Positions 24,519 through 36,854 of a stretch of 64,000 bases of DNA are shown piece by piece. The stretch comes from Primula veris (Eukaryota; Streptophyta; Magnoliopsida; Ericales; Primulaceae). Every line of letters starts with the position of its first letter. Position 1 is the first letter of the stretch. The translations under genes and the position numbers were made by a program. Below the pieces are notes generated by a model that saw only the letters and a list, made by a program, of their open reading frames with translations, was not told where the DNA came from and searched no databases. Location of the stretch: assembly GCA_963682055.1 (NCBI GenBank), contig OY821741.1, positions 3,045,501 to 3,109,500 of the forward strand, in the 5' to 3' direction.

Positions 24519-26831
24519 GAGAGATTTTCGCGACCCAACCACCGCATGGCAAGTAGGGGATGACACATGGCATATTGCTATAGGCTCGCAGATAAACGGA
24601 ACAGGAATGGCATTTGTGTACCAAACTACAGACTTTACTAGCTTCGAGCTTTTGGAAGGGGTCATGCATTCAATCCCGAACTCAGGAATGTGGGAATGCG
24701 TTGATTTTTTCCCTGTATCTACCACCGAGGCACACGGGCTCGACACCTCATTAGGTGCGCCTAACGTGAAGTACGTATTGAAAATGAGTTCGTGGAATGA
24801 TCAAAGAGATTATTACGCGATTGGGTCTTATGACACAGAGACGAGGAGGTGGACACCTGATGATGTGGCAACGGATTTGGTGGTAGGGTTATGGCTGGAC
24901 TATGGACAGTTTTATGCAGCCAAGTCATTTTATGACCAAAATAAGAAAAGAAGAATTTTATGGTCTTGGATTGCAGAAAGTGATGGTCTTGAGATTGACA
25001 TGTTGAAGGGTTGGGCTTCACTTCAGGTTTTATAGCAATGCAGAGTTTTTTCTTTCTTTCTTTCTTTCTTTCGTCGAAAAAAACAATGATGTCGATTTTT
25101 TTTAAATAAGTCATCTTTTTCCGTGTATGTTTGATTTAGTAAAAGACGTCGACACTTATTCGATCTATTACAGAATATTTGTTGTTATGCAACATTTAAC
25201 TGGTTGTTTTACAAAAATTGATCAAAACGGTCATATGAGGCGAGGCATCCATGAGTCACAAGTCAGTTACATTTTCACGAAATAGGCCTAAGAGGTGAGG
25301 GGGAGGGGGAAGTAGTGTGTTTTTAGCAGGGAATACTTAAAAGAAGTGGTTTTTAAATGCTGATCAGGTAACTAGTGTTTGCATTGATAAAAAAGTTCGA
25401 GTCTCGAAAACAGTCATGCAACATCTCATCAAATTTTAGTCCTTTCCTCTTTTTGGTTTATAAGTTCCAATGCATTTGGTTTTCGACTTTGAAAGGTACA
25501 CTATTTTCTTTAAGTTCTTGTAAACTTACCCGGCGTTTTTCTCATTCTCAGATAAGCCAGCTTATAATTTCCTGAATGTAAGTTTGTATATATTGTTGCA
25601 GAGCTTACCAAGGACATTAGTGTTTGACAAGGACACTGGAACTAACTTACTACAATGGCCAATTGAAGAAGTGAACCAACTCAGGTTAAATAATACTTAA
25701 TTCGATAGAGTTAAGCTTGAGCCCGGTTCACTAATCCCACTTCACTTCAGCTCAATTACTCAGGTATAGTTACATGATTTCTTCGATAAGAATATCTCAT
25801 GTCATTATTTTTTGCTATTAAAGTACAAAACAATTTTGTTAGTAACAATATTTCATGTCACCAAATAGTTTCTGGTAACAATGTTTGTGTAGTTTCTAAA
25901 CGATATATCATCCTATATAGATGGATATAAGTACAACATTTGAAGTTGAAGAAAAGGTATTTGAGGCAAAAAGAGAAGCCGGTGAAGACTACAATTGCAG
26001 CTCAAGTGGGGCTTCTATGAGAGGTGTTTTAGGGCCGTTTGGCATTGTGGTTATTGCGAACGATAATCTTTCCGAATTTACACCTGTTTATTTTTACATT
26101 GCTAAGCTTGCCGATGGAAGTTTAAGCACTTATTTTTGTGCCGATCAGTCAAGGTTGGTTTACTGATCTTGATTTGTACTTCATACCTAGTTAACTTTGG
26201 ACTCGTAGATTTTTCAGGCAAGAAAACAAAAGAAGATCAATTTATAAAATGATGAACTAATTGCAATACAACTTTCAACAAAACTCAAACCAGAGATGAA
26301 ATTTTGTAATTAACACGGTGACAATTCTTTTCAGGTCATCGAAGGCTTCTGGTGTTAACAAAAGCATCTATGGAAGCACGGTTCCTGTGCTTGACGGAGA
26401 AAAACTATTTATGAGATTATTGGTATGATTAAAAACTATTTATCAGAAAAGCTACTCAATGACAACGATATCGAATTTACTCATGGAGGCTAACTTTGGC
26501 GAGAATTTAATCTTAACGTGGCCTTTCACGTGCATCAATTTCGAATATAAAAAATTAAACTTGTTAATACTTGGAATTTTAGCACGACGAAGTAATTAAT
26601 ATATTAAATGTTTCTGTCAAAAATATGTAGGTTGATCATTCGATCGTGGAGAGTTTTGCTCAAGGAGGGAGAACAGTGATCACATCGCGAATTTATCCAA
26701 CACATGTTCCAAATGGCATTTCTCAAGTTCTCTTATTTAATAATGCTACGGGAGTGACCGTGACAGCATCAGTGAAAATATGGGACATGAAATCCGCGGT
26801 TATCAAGCAATTCCCCTTGAATTCGAACTAA

Positions 26832-28774
26832 ATTTCATCCATTTTTATTTTACATGTTTTAATTTAGCCGCATTGGAATAATATAGCATGGTTAATTAAG
26901 TCCCTTTTCACCTATGAAATTGGATTGTTTATAGCTATCGGTATATTTCTTTGAATGTTGTTAAGTTTTACCCATATTATTGATCAAAATAGATCAAATG
27001 CGGAGCTAGAAAAATAGCACCTGTAAACGGTTATTTTTAAGCCTGTAGTAAATAGAGTTTATCGAAATAGTCATCTCGCTTTGAAGCCCAAGAATTAGAC
27101 ATACAATCCCACATGAATAAATCATATATAGTACTGTATATCACAACAACAATGTTATATTTGATCGGAAAGATCGCTGTTTTAATAAAAACGAAGGAAA
27201 AAAGTATCATATAACAAAAAGGCGTGGATCTCTCTCACTACGAATCTGTAATCGCTTTGGTTGCATGACGACGTGGGAATGGTCGTCATCAATTATATTG
27301 CTGCACACAATCATGCCTGTGCAGTTTCACGTCTCATTTATGATGTTTTACCGCTATCTCGGAAATACATGTACACTTGCTGCATAAAACAAAGCAAATA
27401 CCATCTTAGTATTGCTCCATTATAAACGAAAAACAAAGCCTCTTGAAAAGAGTTGGTTTTATCATCTAGCAAAACCAATCACTGGTTTCCAATAGTTACA
27501 AACTTTATTCCGTAAACATCCGAGAAAAGTTAGAAACAAAGGGAAACCTCAAAATATTTGGATTCATGAATCAAAAAATATTTGTTTCCGTTAACTTCAA
27601 AATCTGTTGCAGATGTTCCATTATTTTCGACTCAGAGGACAAAAATGGAAGGAAATTTCTAAGACACTATACAAAGTCGTAGAACTTTGTTCTGAAATCA
27701 TTTTGTTAACAGAATTGTATGCGTCAGGTTTAAGTTCTGGAGTAGAAAACAGTAACAGGTAATATGATTTCGAAGTCTCACCTGAATAACCCGGATGCTG
27801 ATCAGTATTTCAATACAAAAAAACCCGAACCCTATGAAGTAAAATACCTGAGAAAAAAATTTGTATTTCAATATTTTACATAAGCGTGCGGATGAAAGAA
27901 ACTAACAAAATATACTGTTTTTTATTACAAATAACGGCTAGAATACAGAGTTCAGTACCCCTGGAAAAGACTCCAAGGGGCTAAGTAGAGAATACATAAT
28001 ACAAAACCATTTCGAGTGCCCGAAAGCCTCCTACGATCCGGATACTACCACCCAAACATCACGGGTAAAACAAAATACACCAAAAGAAAGAAACATACAC
28101 ACTTAAATCATCTCAACTATCAAACTAATAAGCTCGGTCAAGTGTGCATGTCGAATCAAATGATGATCAAATGAACTAAGCATAGCGTGCAGACCATAAT
28201 GGGTGTAGAACAGCCAACCGACAGCCAACCCAATACTCAAAATACCAAAATAACTAACTAACAAAATATACAACAATAATAAACTCTCTTACCCCAACTA
28301 TGACATTATCGCCAATCACATCCATGGCAGCAATTATGTACCCCTGTAAAGTATCCCAAAAAAATAGTCAAGACATATGTGCAAGCAATTTATGATCTGG
28401 CATGTGCAGAATGAAGTTCAAATATGAACCTACCAATTAAACGGAAAAAAATTTCTCAAAAAGGGATTCTTTGTCATAGCAACCGTAATAAATAATAACA
28501 TGCATGCCTGCTGGGGATAAACATACAAGACTTAAAGAACATGGAATTTGCGCCTCCTTCTCATATTGTCTATGAAGCCGATCTTGCTGCCTGTCGGGAG
28601 AATTATGAGAAAATGGTTAGATATAGCTTGGTTTGAAAAATCGTAGCATATTAATATGTTTTATACTAAGCCTTATAATTGACTATTAAAAGTGGGTGAT
28701 GAGAAGTTATATTTCTACTCGTAAGTCCGACTTTTTATGCCTATAGGAAGGAGTTAAGGATTCAGTCTAGGTTG
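26832..28774. other. Intergenic between GH32 and the first duplicated segment
   Basis: No gene that I can name. The stretch around 27915-28090 is moderately GC-rich and resembles 3' regions of decayed LINEs. Short coding-like patches occur on the minus strand (27215-27320; 28300-28350 after a possible splice acceptor) and plus strand (28540-28610), but none matches a family I recognise. Confidence 0.35.
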
Positions 28775-31700
28775 TAAGTTGGCAATTCTTGCTAACATAT
28801 AGAAATTGTTTCTTATCGCCAAGTTTTCAACCAAAAAACTTACCATCTCAAGTAGGTAGGTGTATATACATGGACCGGTAACGTATATATTTGTTTTTTC
28901 CCCCCAAATGCAGTAACTAAGTAAATGAATGATTGGTGTGTGCGGTCACGACTGCGATTAGGGTATTTGGTTGGTCTGGCTCAACTCTTTCTACATTAAG
29001 CTAAGGCATAAGGTTTTTTGTTTTTTGTCTTTCTGATATTTGAAACCGGTTTTTGGAAGCTGGATCTTAAAGCAAACAAGCTGGCTTTTCTCATTCCATC
29101 TTGTTTAAAAGCTTAAACTGGCAACTGATGATCAAAATGCTACTTATAATATTAAAAAGCTAAACCTAAGTGTAGCTTAAAGGCTTCGACTAAACAAGGC
29201 ACTTTCCTGCGTAATGTATTCTGAATTAACAATGGTTCTTTGTTTTCTTTTGCTTCTTTCGTTTCTGATAATAAAATTGTCGGGTCACCAATTAAAAATG
29301 TAAAACAGTCATTAACACTACATAACTTGTGAATATAAAAGATGTCATTTGTAGGAAATTACCCCTCATAAAATCTCTAAAGAGAGTGCAAGAGTAGCTA
29401 CCCCTCAGAATTATTCTACCTGAAAGAGTGTAAAAAGGAACAAAGTGAATATCATAAAATGTACAGTACAAAGAGTATAAATGGCTGAGGAAATAAAAGA
29501 AGGATCTTGATCACTGGAAGTTTACGAAAAATTATACAAAAAAATAAGTAACTAAACCAATAAGCACAACCAGATTAATAATCAAATATAAGTGATTTTA
29601 ATCATGACAAACAGAAGAAACATTAATGCTTCAGTTTTAATAATCAAATAGAAAAATGAAAACTGTATTAAAGCAATAAAGTGAATATTATATCAAAAGA
29701 CTATTTATGTAAACTTACGAGGAAACCAAAGACAACCCTTCACTCGAAGTTTGCAAAAAATTATACCAAAATAGCAAGTGCAATTTGAATAACATGTGCA
29801 TGCATTACTAAAAGTTTAAGGGAAGAGGAAATACCGTTTTATCTGGTAAATCACTTATTCGCTTATCAACAAAAGCATCTTGTTGATCATTGATAACCAT
29901 AATATTGAATGGGTCTTGCCAAAGGCTGGTTCATAGCATCTTCAAGAGATCTCATCATGGCCTCAACCTCAACTACAGAGGCAAACAAACTAGTTAATCA
30001 TGTTGGCAGAAAGAAAAGAAAAAGTGCGTTTTTAAAGCAAAACAAATATCAGAAATTTCTGGTGTTCATCTTCCTGTAATAGTACTTGTAACCCATTTCA
30101 AATCTCTAATAATGGGTTGAATCAACTCTACCTGTTGAAAAACTCGCCTTAACTAACTAGTTCAGCAATAGGGCATATCCGGTAAGAAGCAGGTATTAAA
30201 GGGTTTCAGAAAGCAGTGTTTTAGGTATTGATATTTTCCGATCAGCTTTAAAGAAAGGTTAATGATGAGAAAACAATTAATATACCTTCAATGCAGTTTG
30301 AAGCCTTTTTGTTAGAGCAGCTTCGCTAAGTTTATTTATTGATAATTGACGTTCCTTATCAGAGTGTTCGCCACCAATGTACAAAATCTTCTGCCCTTGG
30401 TCCCAATGAAATTTTCTCCTTAACTGTTTGATAATAAACTTCAAGGGGTCAATAAATTGGCTAAAAATTAAAACCCTTTCTTTATTTGCCACGCTGAGTC
30501 TTATCGGTTCTACTAAGAATTTGGTTTTGGATCAAACTTTATGCGGCGTTCTAACTCATCCCTGGGAATTATGGGAGTTTCTTTTTCAGATGAATAGTCA
30601 AAGGAAAACAAGGCAGGGTGAACAGCTATTAAGGACAGTAAATTTTCTTTTTTTAGAAATGTTATTTTACCGTTAGCGACGAAATCAAGGAGGGTTTCCT
30701 GCTGGTAACTGGGTTTCAAAACAACAACAAAGTCTCGTAATCCCGGAAGTTTTTCTTTCAGAATACTGCCTTTGTATACGTGTACAAACTCGCCAATCAT
30801 TTTCTTTAGTTCTTCAAGCTTCTGGTCATCATTTTTCCCAATACTATTTGTCATCGAAGCCCATTTCTCTATCCCATTCCCTGGGTTTCGAGAAATGATC
30901 TCATCAGAAAATTTTGGCCGAACCATACAAAAAGTGTTCAATAATTCCTCAAAATTATTTTGAAATGGAGTCTCGGAGAGCATTCTTCTTCTTTCGGTTT
31001 GAACATCCGAAAGTGCTTTCCATATTTGACTTGCACGATTTCGAGGAATGTGACCCTCGTCGAGGACCAAAAGCCCCGGAAGCAAGAGTAACATTTTATG
31101 AATCTGTCCTGCTGTATCATTATCTTTAGTTTTCCCTTTTCCTTCCTTTATACCCCTATCGATTAAGACACTGATATTAGCCAACTCCTCAAATAATTGA
31201 TAACTAATCCCCAAAACACTTTTCTCAGTTTTCCACGAGAACAACTTAACCAAGCGAGTAAAGTCTAGATCCTGTCCTTTTCGCCAATTTTTGTTGTTGT
31301 AGATTAACAGCTAATTTACTTTCTTGGCCAGAATATTCAGTGCTGTTAAGATTATGAAAGGGTATACCTAGCTATGTTCCATTTTCGAAACTCTTCTTCC
31401 CAAGTTAGTAACATGCTACAAGGAGCAATTATAAGTGGCCGACAATCTGGATTTAGTTGGATATATGTTTTTAAAAACATAATTGTGAGACGAGTTTTGT
31501 CCGTTCCAGGAGCGTGTGAAATTATACACCCACTTCCAACACCATCGGAAATAGATTTTTTTGCTTTCTCGACAAAAATGCTACCAGCAATATTTTTCCA
31601 AATGAATTCAAACCCTTCAATTTGATGTGCGTACATGCCATTCATTATACCTGGAACAAGGTTCCAAAAGAAGGTAAATTTATGGCAGTGAATTCTTCAA

Positions 31701-33566
31701 TCGGAATTGTATTGAAATTGCAATAATCCATCCTGTCTTTACTCGGTGCTCATCTTGCGCCATATACCCCCCTGTAGCAAAAACAAAATACGGTTAAAAC
31801 AGATCATTAAGGTCAGGTAGTTGCATTTTGTGTATAGTTTTACGTTCCAAAAGGGTTACAGATCAGTTTTCCTTGTATATAAAATTTATAGTTTATTAGT
31901 TTGTGACGAATCAAATCAAATTGCAAAGCATCCTTTAATGATAATAAGCCCAAACTAAGTAATAAGAAAGAGAGTAAAAAGGAATAAAGCGAATATCATA
32001 CATAAAGAGTATATGACCGATTGAGGAAACTAAGGCACTTGATTATTGAAAGTTAACGGAAGATTATACCAAACCAATAAGCACATCCGGAGGATCCACT
32101 AAAGGAGTTAATCTATATGACGATACTATCAAGTAAATTGCAGCCCGTTTATAATCGAATCTACCATAGATTAGCTTTTCTATTTTCCAATTCAATAAAG
32201 TTCTACCACTATACCAGCAATTTCCAATATTATCTAACACATCCATTTGCTAAATTATGTCTATTCCAAGTAACTACATGCATACAGAGTAATGCAGCAC
32301 AAACATAAGAAAAAACGACGTATCAGTTTTAATATCGATAATGCTGACACCGATTAGGGAAGAAGTACTGATTAGTGAATGAATCGGCTACAATTATTCA
32401 AGATTATAATGATTGCTACCCTTCTGAATAATAAGGATATATATATATACCAAGTTGAGACTACAGATATCTGCTTGTCGAGATTGAAAAAAATTCTTTA
32501 AATCAAGCATATGCAATTAATTTAATTTGGGAGTTCGGACATGCCTAGTAAGAAAACTAGAAAAATAATAGCCACGTAATCAAATTAAATCGCAAAACAT
32601 CCTCATTACCATGATAGCAAGCACACGTTAAGAAAACTGAAGAGAGTTAAAAGCAATAGAGTGAGTATCATATATATGTAAATGAATGGGGAAACCAAAG
32701 ACATGTACCCTTGATCGGAAGTTTACATAACATTTAACCAAAATGCAAGCGCAATTTGAACTACACATGCATGCATTATTAAAAAATTTAAGGAATTAAT
32801 TGATGAAAGAAAAAAATTGACAAGTCTGTTTAGTAATTACTCTTTCGACCAAAAAGAAATGTGAAGTGAAGGTCCCTAAAAAAAAACTGATAAGAACAGG
32901 AGATAGGGTTTGGTTGGATAGTATGGGAAGATAAGTCTTAATAAGAAATTAATTTGAGAAAAGAGAAAGTACCGCTTATCTGGTAAATCACTTATTCGCT
33001 TAAAAATGCGCATCTTGCTGATCATCGGCTTCATCTTCTTCATCTTTATCTTCTGCCTCTTCAGCACCAACAACGTTCATCTTTATAGTTAAAACTGTCA
33101 CGTTTAACATATTTCATACAACACGTAAAGACTCCGACTACATAACCAGCCAATATGTGTTTATTATAAAATAGGAGTAAGCAAGAAAAAGAAGAAAAAA
33201 GCGACGAATGTGCCCATTATCTTAGCCAATTATCACTACAACCTTGTTTTGTTGTTTAATGAAATGCTTACCTTCCAAAACAAAAACAGGTCTTTTCCTG
33301 GAGAAAAGTAACCTATTTAATTAAAGCTAGAGGTACAGTTACTTCAAACAAATGAAAATGAAAATTTAATAAAATATGACAGTTTTTGTTTTTATTTTTA
33401 AATCTTGAGTTGAATATATTTCCCAAGACACATAAAAATATATATATTAAAATAGGAAATAATAAAAAGTTGAAAACCTAATTTGAGTCCTAACCTAGAG
33501 GTTTTCCTTTTTCTTTTTTCCAAATAAAGATCTGCTAGCTTGTTTATTTATTTATTCATTAAAATT
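28775..33566. repeat. Segmental duplication, copy 1 (about 4.79 kb)
   Basis: Near-identical to 39774-44656 in the same orientation, offset about 11.0 kb. Homology starts at TAAGTTGGCAATTCTTG and ends at ATTCATTAAAATT; flanking sequences differ outside these points. Relative to copy 2, this copy lacks a 31-bp stretch near 31660, about 220 bp near 29650 and about 120 bp near 30137. It retains 534 bp lost from copy 2 and has no Helitron. It contains a CLASSY-like pseudogene plus repeated intron-like blocks. Confidence 0.9.
29834..33080 (-). pseudogene. CLASSY-like SNF2 ATPase pseudogene, copy 1
   Basis: Minus-strand fragments read in order: an acidic segment with KRISDLPDK (about 33080-32970); the ATPase entry MYAHQIEGFEFIWKNIAG, SGCIISHAPGTDKT and CSMLLTWEEEFRKW (31645-31360); IPFHNLN onward; ISYQLFEELANI, LLVLDEGHIPRN and TPFQNNFEELLNT (31253-30513); and the helicase-C entry RVLIFSQFIDPLKFII (30492-30277). 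The DEGH box and overall pattern match the CLSY/DRD1 clade, which works with Pol IV in RNA-directed DNA methylation. Frame breaks occur after EEEFRKW, near KLAKR and before VEPIRL. The Walker A lysine context is altered (GTDKT for GTGKT), and SGTPF reads SETPF. No full helicase-C domain follows. A second KRISDLPDK exon at 29834-29990 suggests a tandem array. Clearly non-functional. Confidence 0.75.
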
Positions 33567-36285
33567 AAAGTTCAAACCCTTTTATATACTATTATTATTA
33601 TTATGAATACTTGTATATATATATCTAGTTAGTTATTGTTTATATACCAGAATGGGTTGCACATTTCTTTTTCTTCTTCTTTTATTATTATTATTATTAT
33701 TATTATGAATACTTGTATATATATAAGTATTTAATAATAAGCTGAAAGTGTAAGTGTGTGTGTGTGTGTGAGTTATATAACCGTTTCCTGTTCGTTAATT
33801 AAAAAGAAAGAGAGGCAAGTTATTATATTTCGAAATTATATAATATTAATATTTGAAAATACCCAAATCCGGATTTTGAGTACTATTTGCCATGATTTAG
33901 AGGTTTTCAAGGTGGTTAATTACTCAGGGCAAAAAACCCGTAAACCCTACCCAAACCCGTGCGAGTTGGATTGCCCGAAAAGTCTCGACCCAACTCGTAT
34001 CAACCTGCAATATTATTATACTGATTCGGTCTGGATTGGGATTTCCAATCTGCGAGCTAACCCAACCCGGTCCACTTTAATTCGTAATATATTACATTGA
34101 TCTTTTTATATATATATGTACAACTTAGAAAATGCCCTTGAGTTAAACTCTCGCTAGAATTCGTTTCATCCTTATTCGATTCTTGACCCTTAGGAATATT
34201 GATATAAAAAGTCAATGAAATATGATTATACTAAAAACGAACATATCATATTATAAAAAATAGTATTTTATTAAAGAATTTTTTTTTGTTGAGAATGAAT
34301 CAAGTATTATATACTAGTATTATAGATTTTGTACTAAAGAAATACCGTATTTGAGATAGTATAGTGTGAGGGCTAACGTGACGTGCATGGGGACTTGAAA
34401 AGACTAGTGATTTATTCAATTATCCCAATTGTTACATATAATTGACCGTATCATTACAACTTTAAAATATACACCTTGTCCTCAATTAATTTTTCACCAA
34501 ATTAAAATACCACCAAGCTTCATCTTTTGACTGCACCAAAACCTCCATAAATTGAATTTTTTTATTGAGGAAGTGAGCGAAATCAGGATTGTGAAATGTG
34601 ATGATGAAACACTAAAATTTAAAGATTTTGATCAAAATACATAGGAAAAAACTATTTTTTTCAATCAATTTTTTTCAAAATGAAGGGGCTGGAGGCTCCG
34701 ACTTTCCTTATTTAGTTTATTTCCTAAAAGTGGGGAAAGGGAGAGGGGTACAACTTTCATTCACACAGTTCTTGGTGATACCATATATACTTAGTTTTTT
34801 TGCTGTTTATACTGTAAATTGGATTTTTATTTTATTTTATGGAATTTCTGTAAACCTTGAGTTTGAAGTAATTCAAAATATTGTGTTTAAACGAATATAG
34901 TAATAATATCAGGTCCAACAGATTTTTTAATCTTATAAGAAGTTTAGATTAATCTTTTCACTTACATGGTTATTGATGATGGATCAATTCTACATACTTA
35001 GTCTTGACGCGAGGTAATAGAGCGATAATTATTTCGAATTCGTGTAAAACCTGAGTTGAAATAATAGAGAACATTGTGTTGTAACAACCTCATGTCGATC
35101 ATATTTTGTATTGTAATTTAAGGTTTGTTTCTTATAAAACAATATAATTTAAGTTTGAAATTGTCTAATTTTTTCTGAGTAATATTTACGACAAATCCCC
35201 ATGTAATTAATATGTCTGTTTTGCAAATAACCACCCATGTAATTAATACTACAGGAACTTGTAATTAACCCCTATTTAAATCTTTAATTTTTTGCAAACT
35301 ACCCGAGTGTCAAATTTTGAAATGACATAACTTTATATTCCGCTGTTTCTTTCGGATTATTATTTCTATTGATACACAGAACCTGTCAAATTATATTCAT
35401 ATAAAAATGTGGTAAACAAAAAAGAAAATACTTTAAAGCAGTTTTATGACAAAAATAAGGTGATTAGAATGTAAAACTAAGTTTGTCACAAAAATTGATC
35501 TAAAATGTAGTAGGCTGCTTGCAATGCAGTGCTTCAATTACATATAACAGAAAAAAAAAAATTATTCCAAATTGGACTGAATTACTTACTTTTCATTATT
35601 CTAGGCCAAATTTCTTTTTTGTTGATAATTTGTTGCTAAAATTAGTGACACGCAATTAACAGAAACCAATAACGTGTTTATTTGCTATCGGGGTGGTCGA
35701 TGTTGTCCCCATCTCTTCCTTCAACCCTGACCTTCCTTAATTTAAATATGGTCGGAGTTCCTATAAGTCATTATTTTGCACTCTCAGTCGAATGCCGGTG
35801 CCGTGGTATCAACTATTTAAACCACACTTGTTTGATTCACCCTGGTGAACACAAATGAAATTTCAGAGTTGTAATGTACTTAGATAGATACTGTTACGAG
35901 TAATATCTCGTGTTGCAAGCCACCATTGTTCCTTCATTGCTTCATCACGATGATGATGAACACTCAATCAGCCTCTTGGTGTTTGGATACAGTGTGCAAT
36001 AAATATATGAAGCTTAAGAATACGAACGGGGAAGTTTTCCTGGCCAATGGATTGAAACCATTTTACTAGTTTTAAAATTTTCAACCAATAAATAATCAGC
36101 CTCTTATCATTGTCGTTCCTATGAGCGTTGTAATCGATATACTTGCTTTGTATCGGACCTGTGTATTTTCCGGCCACTATGGGAGTCTTTGTCCCATGTA
36201 TAGAAGACTATTTCTTTCAATAACATTTGAACCTTTTGAAAAAAAAGAAAAGAAAAAAGTATTAGAACCTTTTTCCTGTATCATG
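33567..36285. other. Intergenic repeats between duplicated segment and ERF gene
   Basis: Contains a repeated block (TTATTATTATTATGAATACTTG at about 33593 and 33689, extended by TTA repeats), a (TG)n run near 33758, and a C/A-rich stretch at 33930-34080 with repeated 'acccg' and 'aaccc' words, typical of common plant interspersed repeats; its long open frame is probably not a gene. Sequence from 34100 to 36285 is AT-rich, and its open frames are not recognisable. Confidence 0.45.
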
Positions 36286-36315
36286 AATATTTTTATCTAT
36301 TCAGATAAAAATATT
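36286..36315. other. 13-bp perfect inverted repeat with 4-base loop
   Basis: Arms 36286-36298 (AATATTTTTATCT) and 36303-36315 are exact reverse complements around a tetraloop. It is AT-rich and could be a cruciform or a chance palindrome. No neighbouring gene ends here. Confidence 0.5.
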
Positions 36316-36476
36316 ACCATCTAATCTGTTAAACAGAGAATATGAATGTCCTCAACGTGGGATTTACTTTTATTTAAGACTTATCCAAGTAAAAGAAATT
36401 CTCCAATATTACACTTTTAAATAGTATAAATATGTTGATAGAAATTATTAGAATGCTTACTAATCCATGTAGGATT

Positions 36477-36742
36477 ATTGGCAAATAAATCTCTTTCCTT
36501 TGTTCCTTATATATAGTCATTTAACTTGTTATATCAAACATTTTGATACTCATCACACTTAACCTCTTATTGGCAAATAAATCTCTTTCCTTTGTTCCTT
36601 ATTCATCATGTAAATGAAAAAAAAAAAAAAAAAAAAAGGATAATTGAAATATCAAACAAATGCGGATTATCGAGATTTCTGTTTATTAGTTTTACGAATC
36701 TCCGCGGATCACATTTTGATACTCATCACACTTAACCTCTTA
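36477..36742. repeat. Interleaved direct repeats (A-B-A-B)
   Basis: A 34-bp block A occurs at 36477-36510 and 36569-36602, and a 31-bp block B at 36539-36569 and 36712-36742. The order is A, B, A, B, with a poly-A run at about 36618-36637 between the last A and B. This implies two rounds of local duplication. Non-coding. Confidence 0.85.
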
Positions 36743-36854
36743 ATGGAAACAACTATATATATTAACGTGTTGCTACAAACATAACACAAACTGTTTATTT
36801 GGAGCACCTATTATCATGCTAATTAGTTGTTGCAAGGTAGTGTAAATACTCGAG

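Larger units (their letters stand above)
21578..26831 (+). pseudogene. Vacuolar invertase-like GH32 gene with one internal stop codon
   Basis: Exons 21578-21833, 22255-22263 (9-bp mini-exon encoding DPN), 23784-24132, 24519-25026, 25602-25763, 25921-26153, 26335-26422 and 26631-26831 join in frame, all GT-AG, for 601 codons if the stop is ignored. The product has an N-terminal membrane anchor (residues about 26-44), WMNDPNG (nucleophile D86), RDP (209-211) and WECVD (acid/base E264). The V after EC and the anchor mark it as vacuolar-type invertase or a derived fructosyltransferase. The C-terminal beta-sandwich is encoded through FNNATG and VKIW. TAA at 25698-25700 (codon 407) would cut the protein to 406 residues, just after the propeller. 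The upstream TTG-initiated extension is not a credible start. Odd residues are AFGNITWG instead of the usual WGN, PSDIEG instead of WYDIEG, and WSW instead of WGW. It is a recent pseudogene, a truncated gene, or an assembly error. Confidence 0.85.

Noticed and set aside
33756..34100. Long plus-strand open frame
   Set aside because: Its Pro/Asn/Arg-rich end is a translation of an 'acccg/aaccc' interspersed repeat, with no domain and no supporting gene structure.
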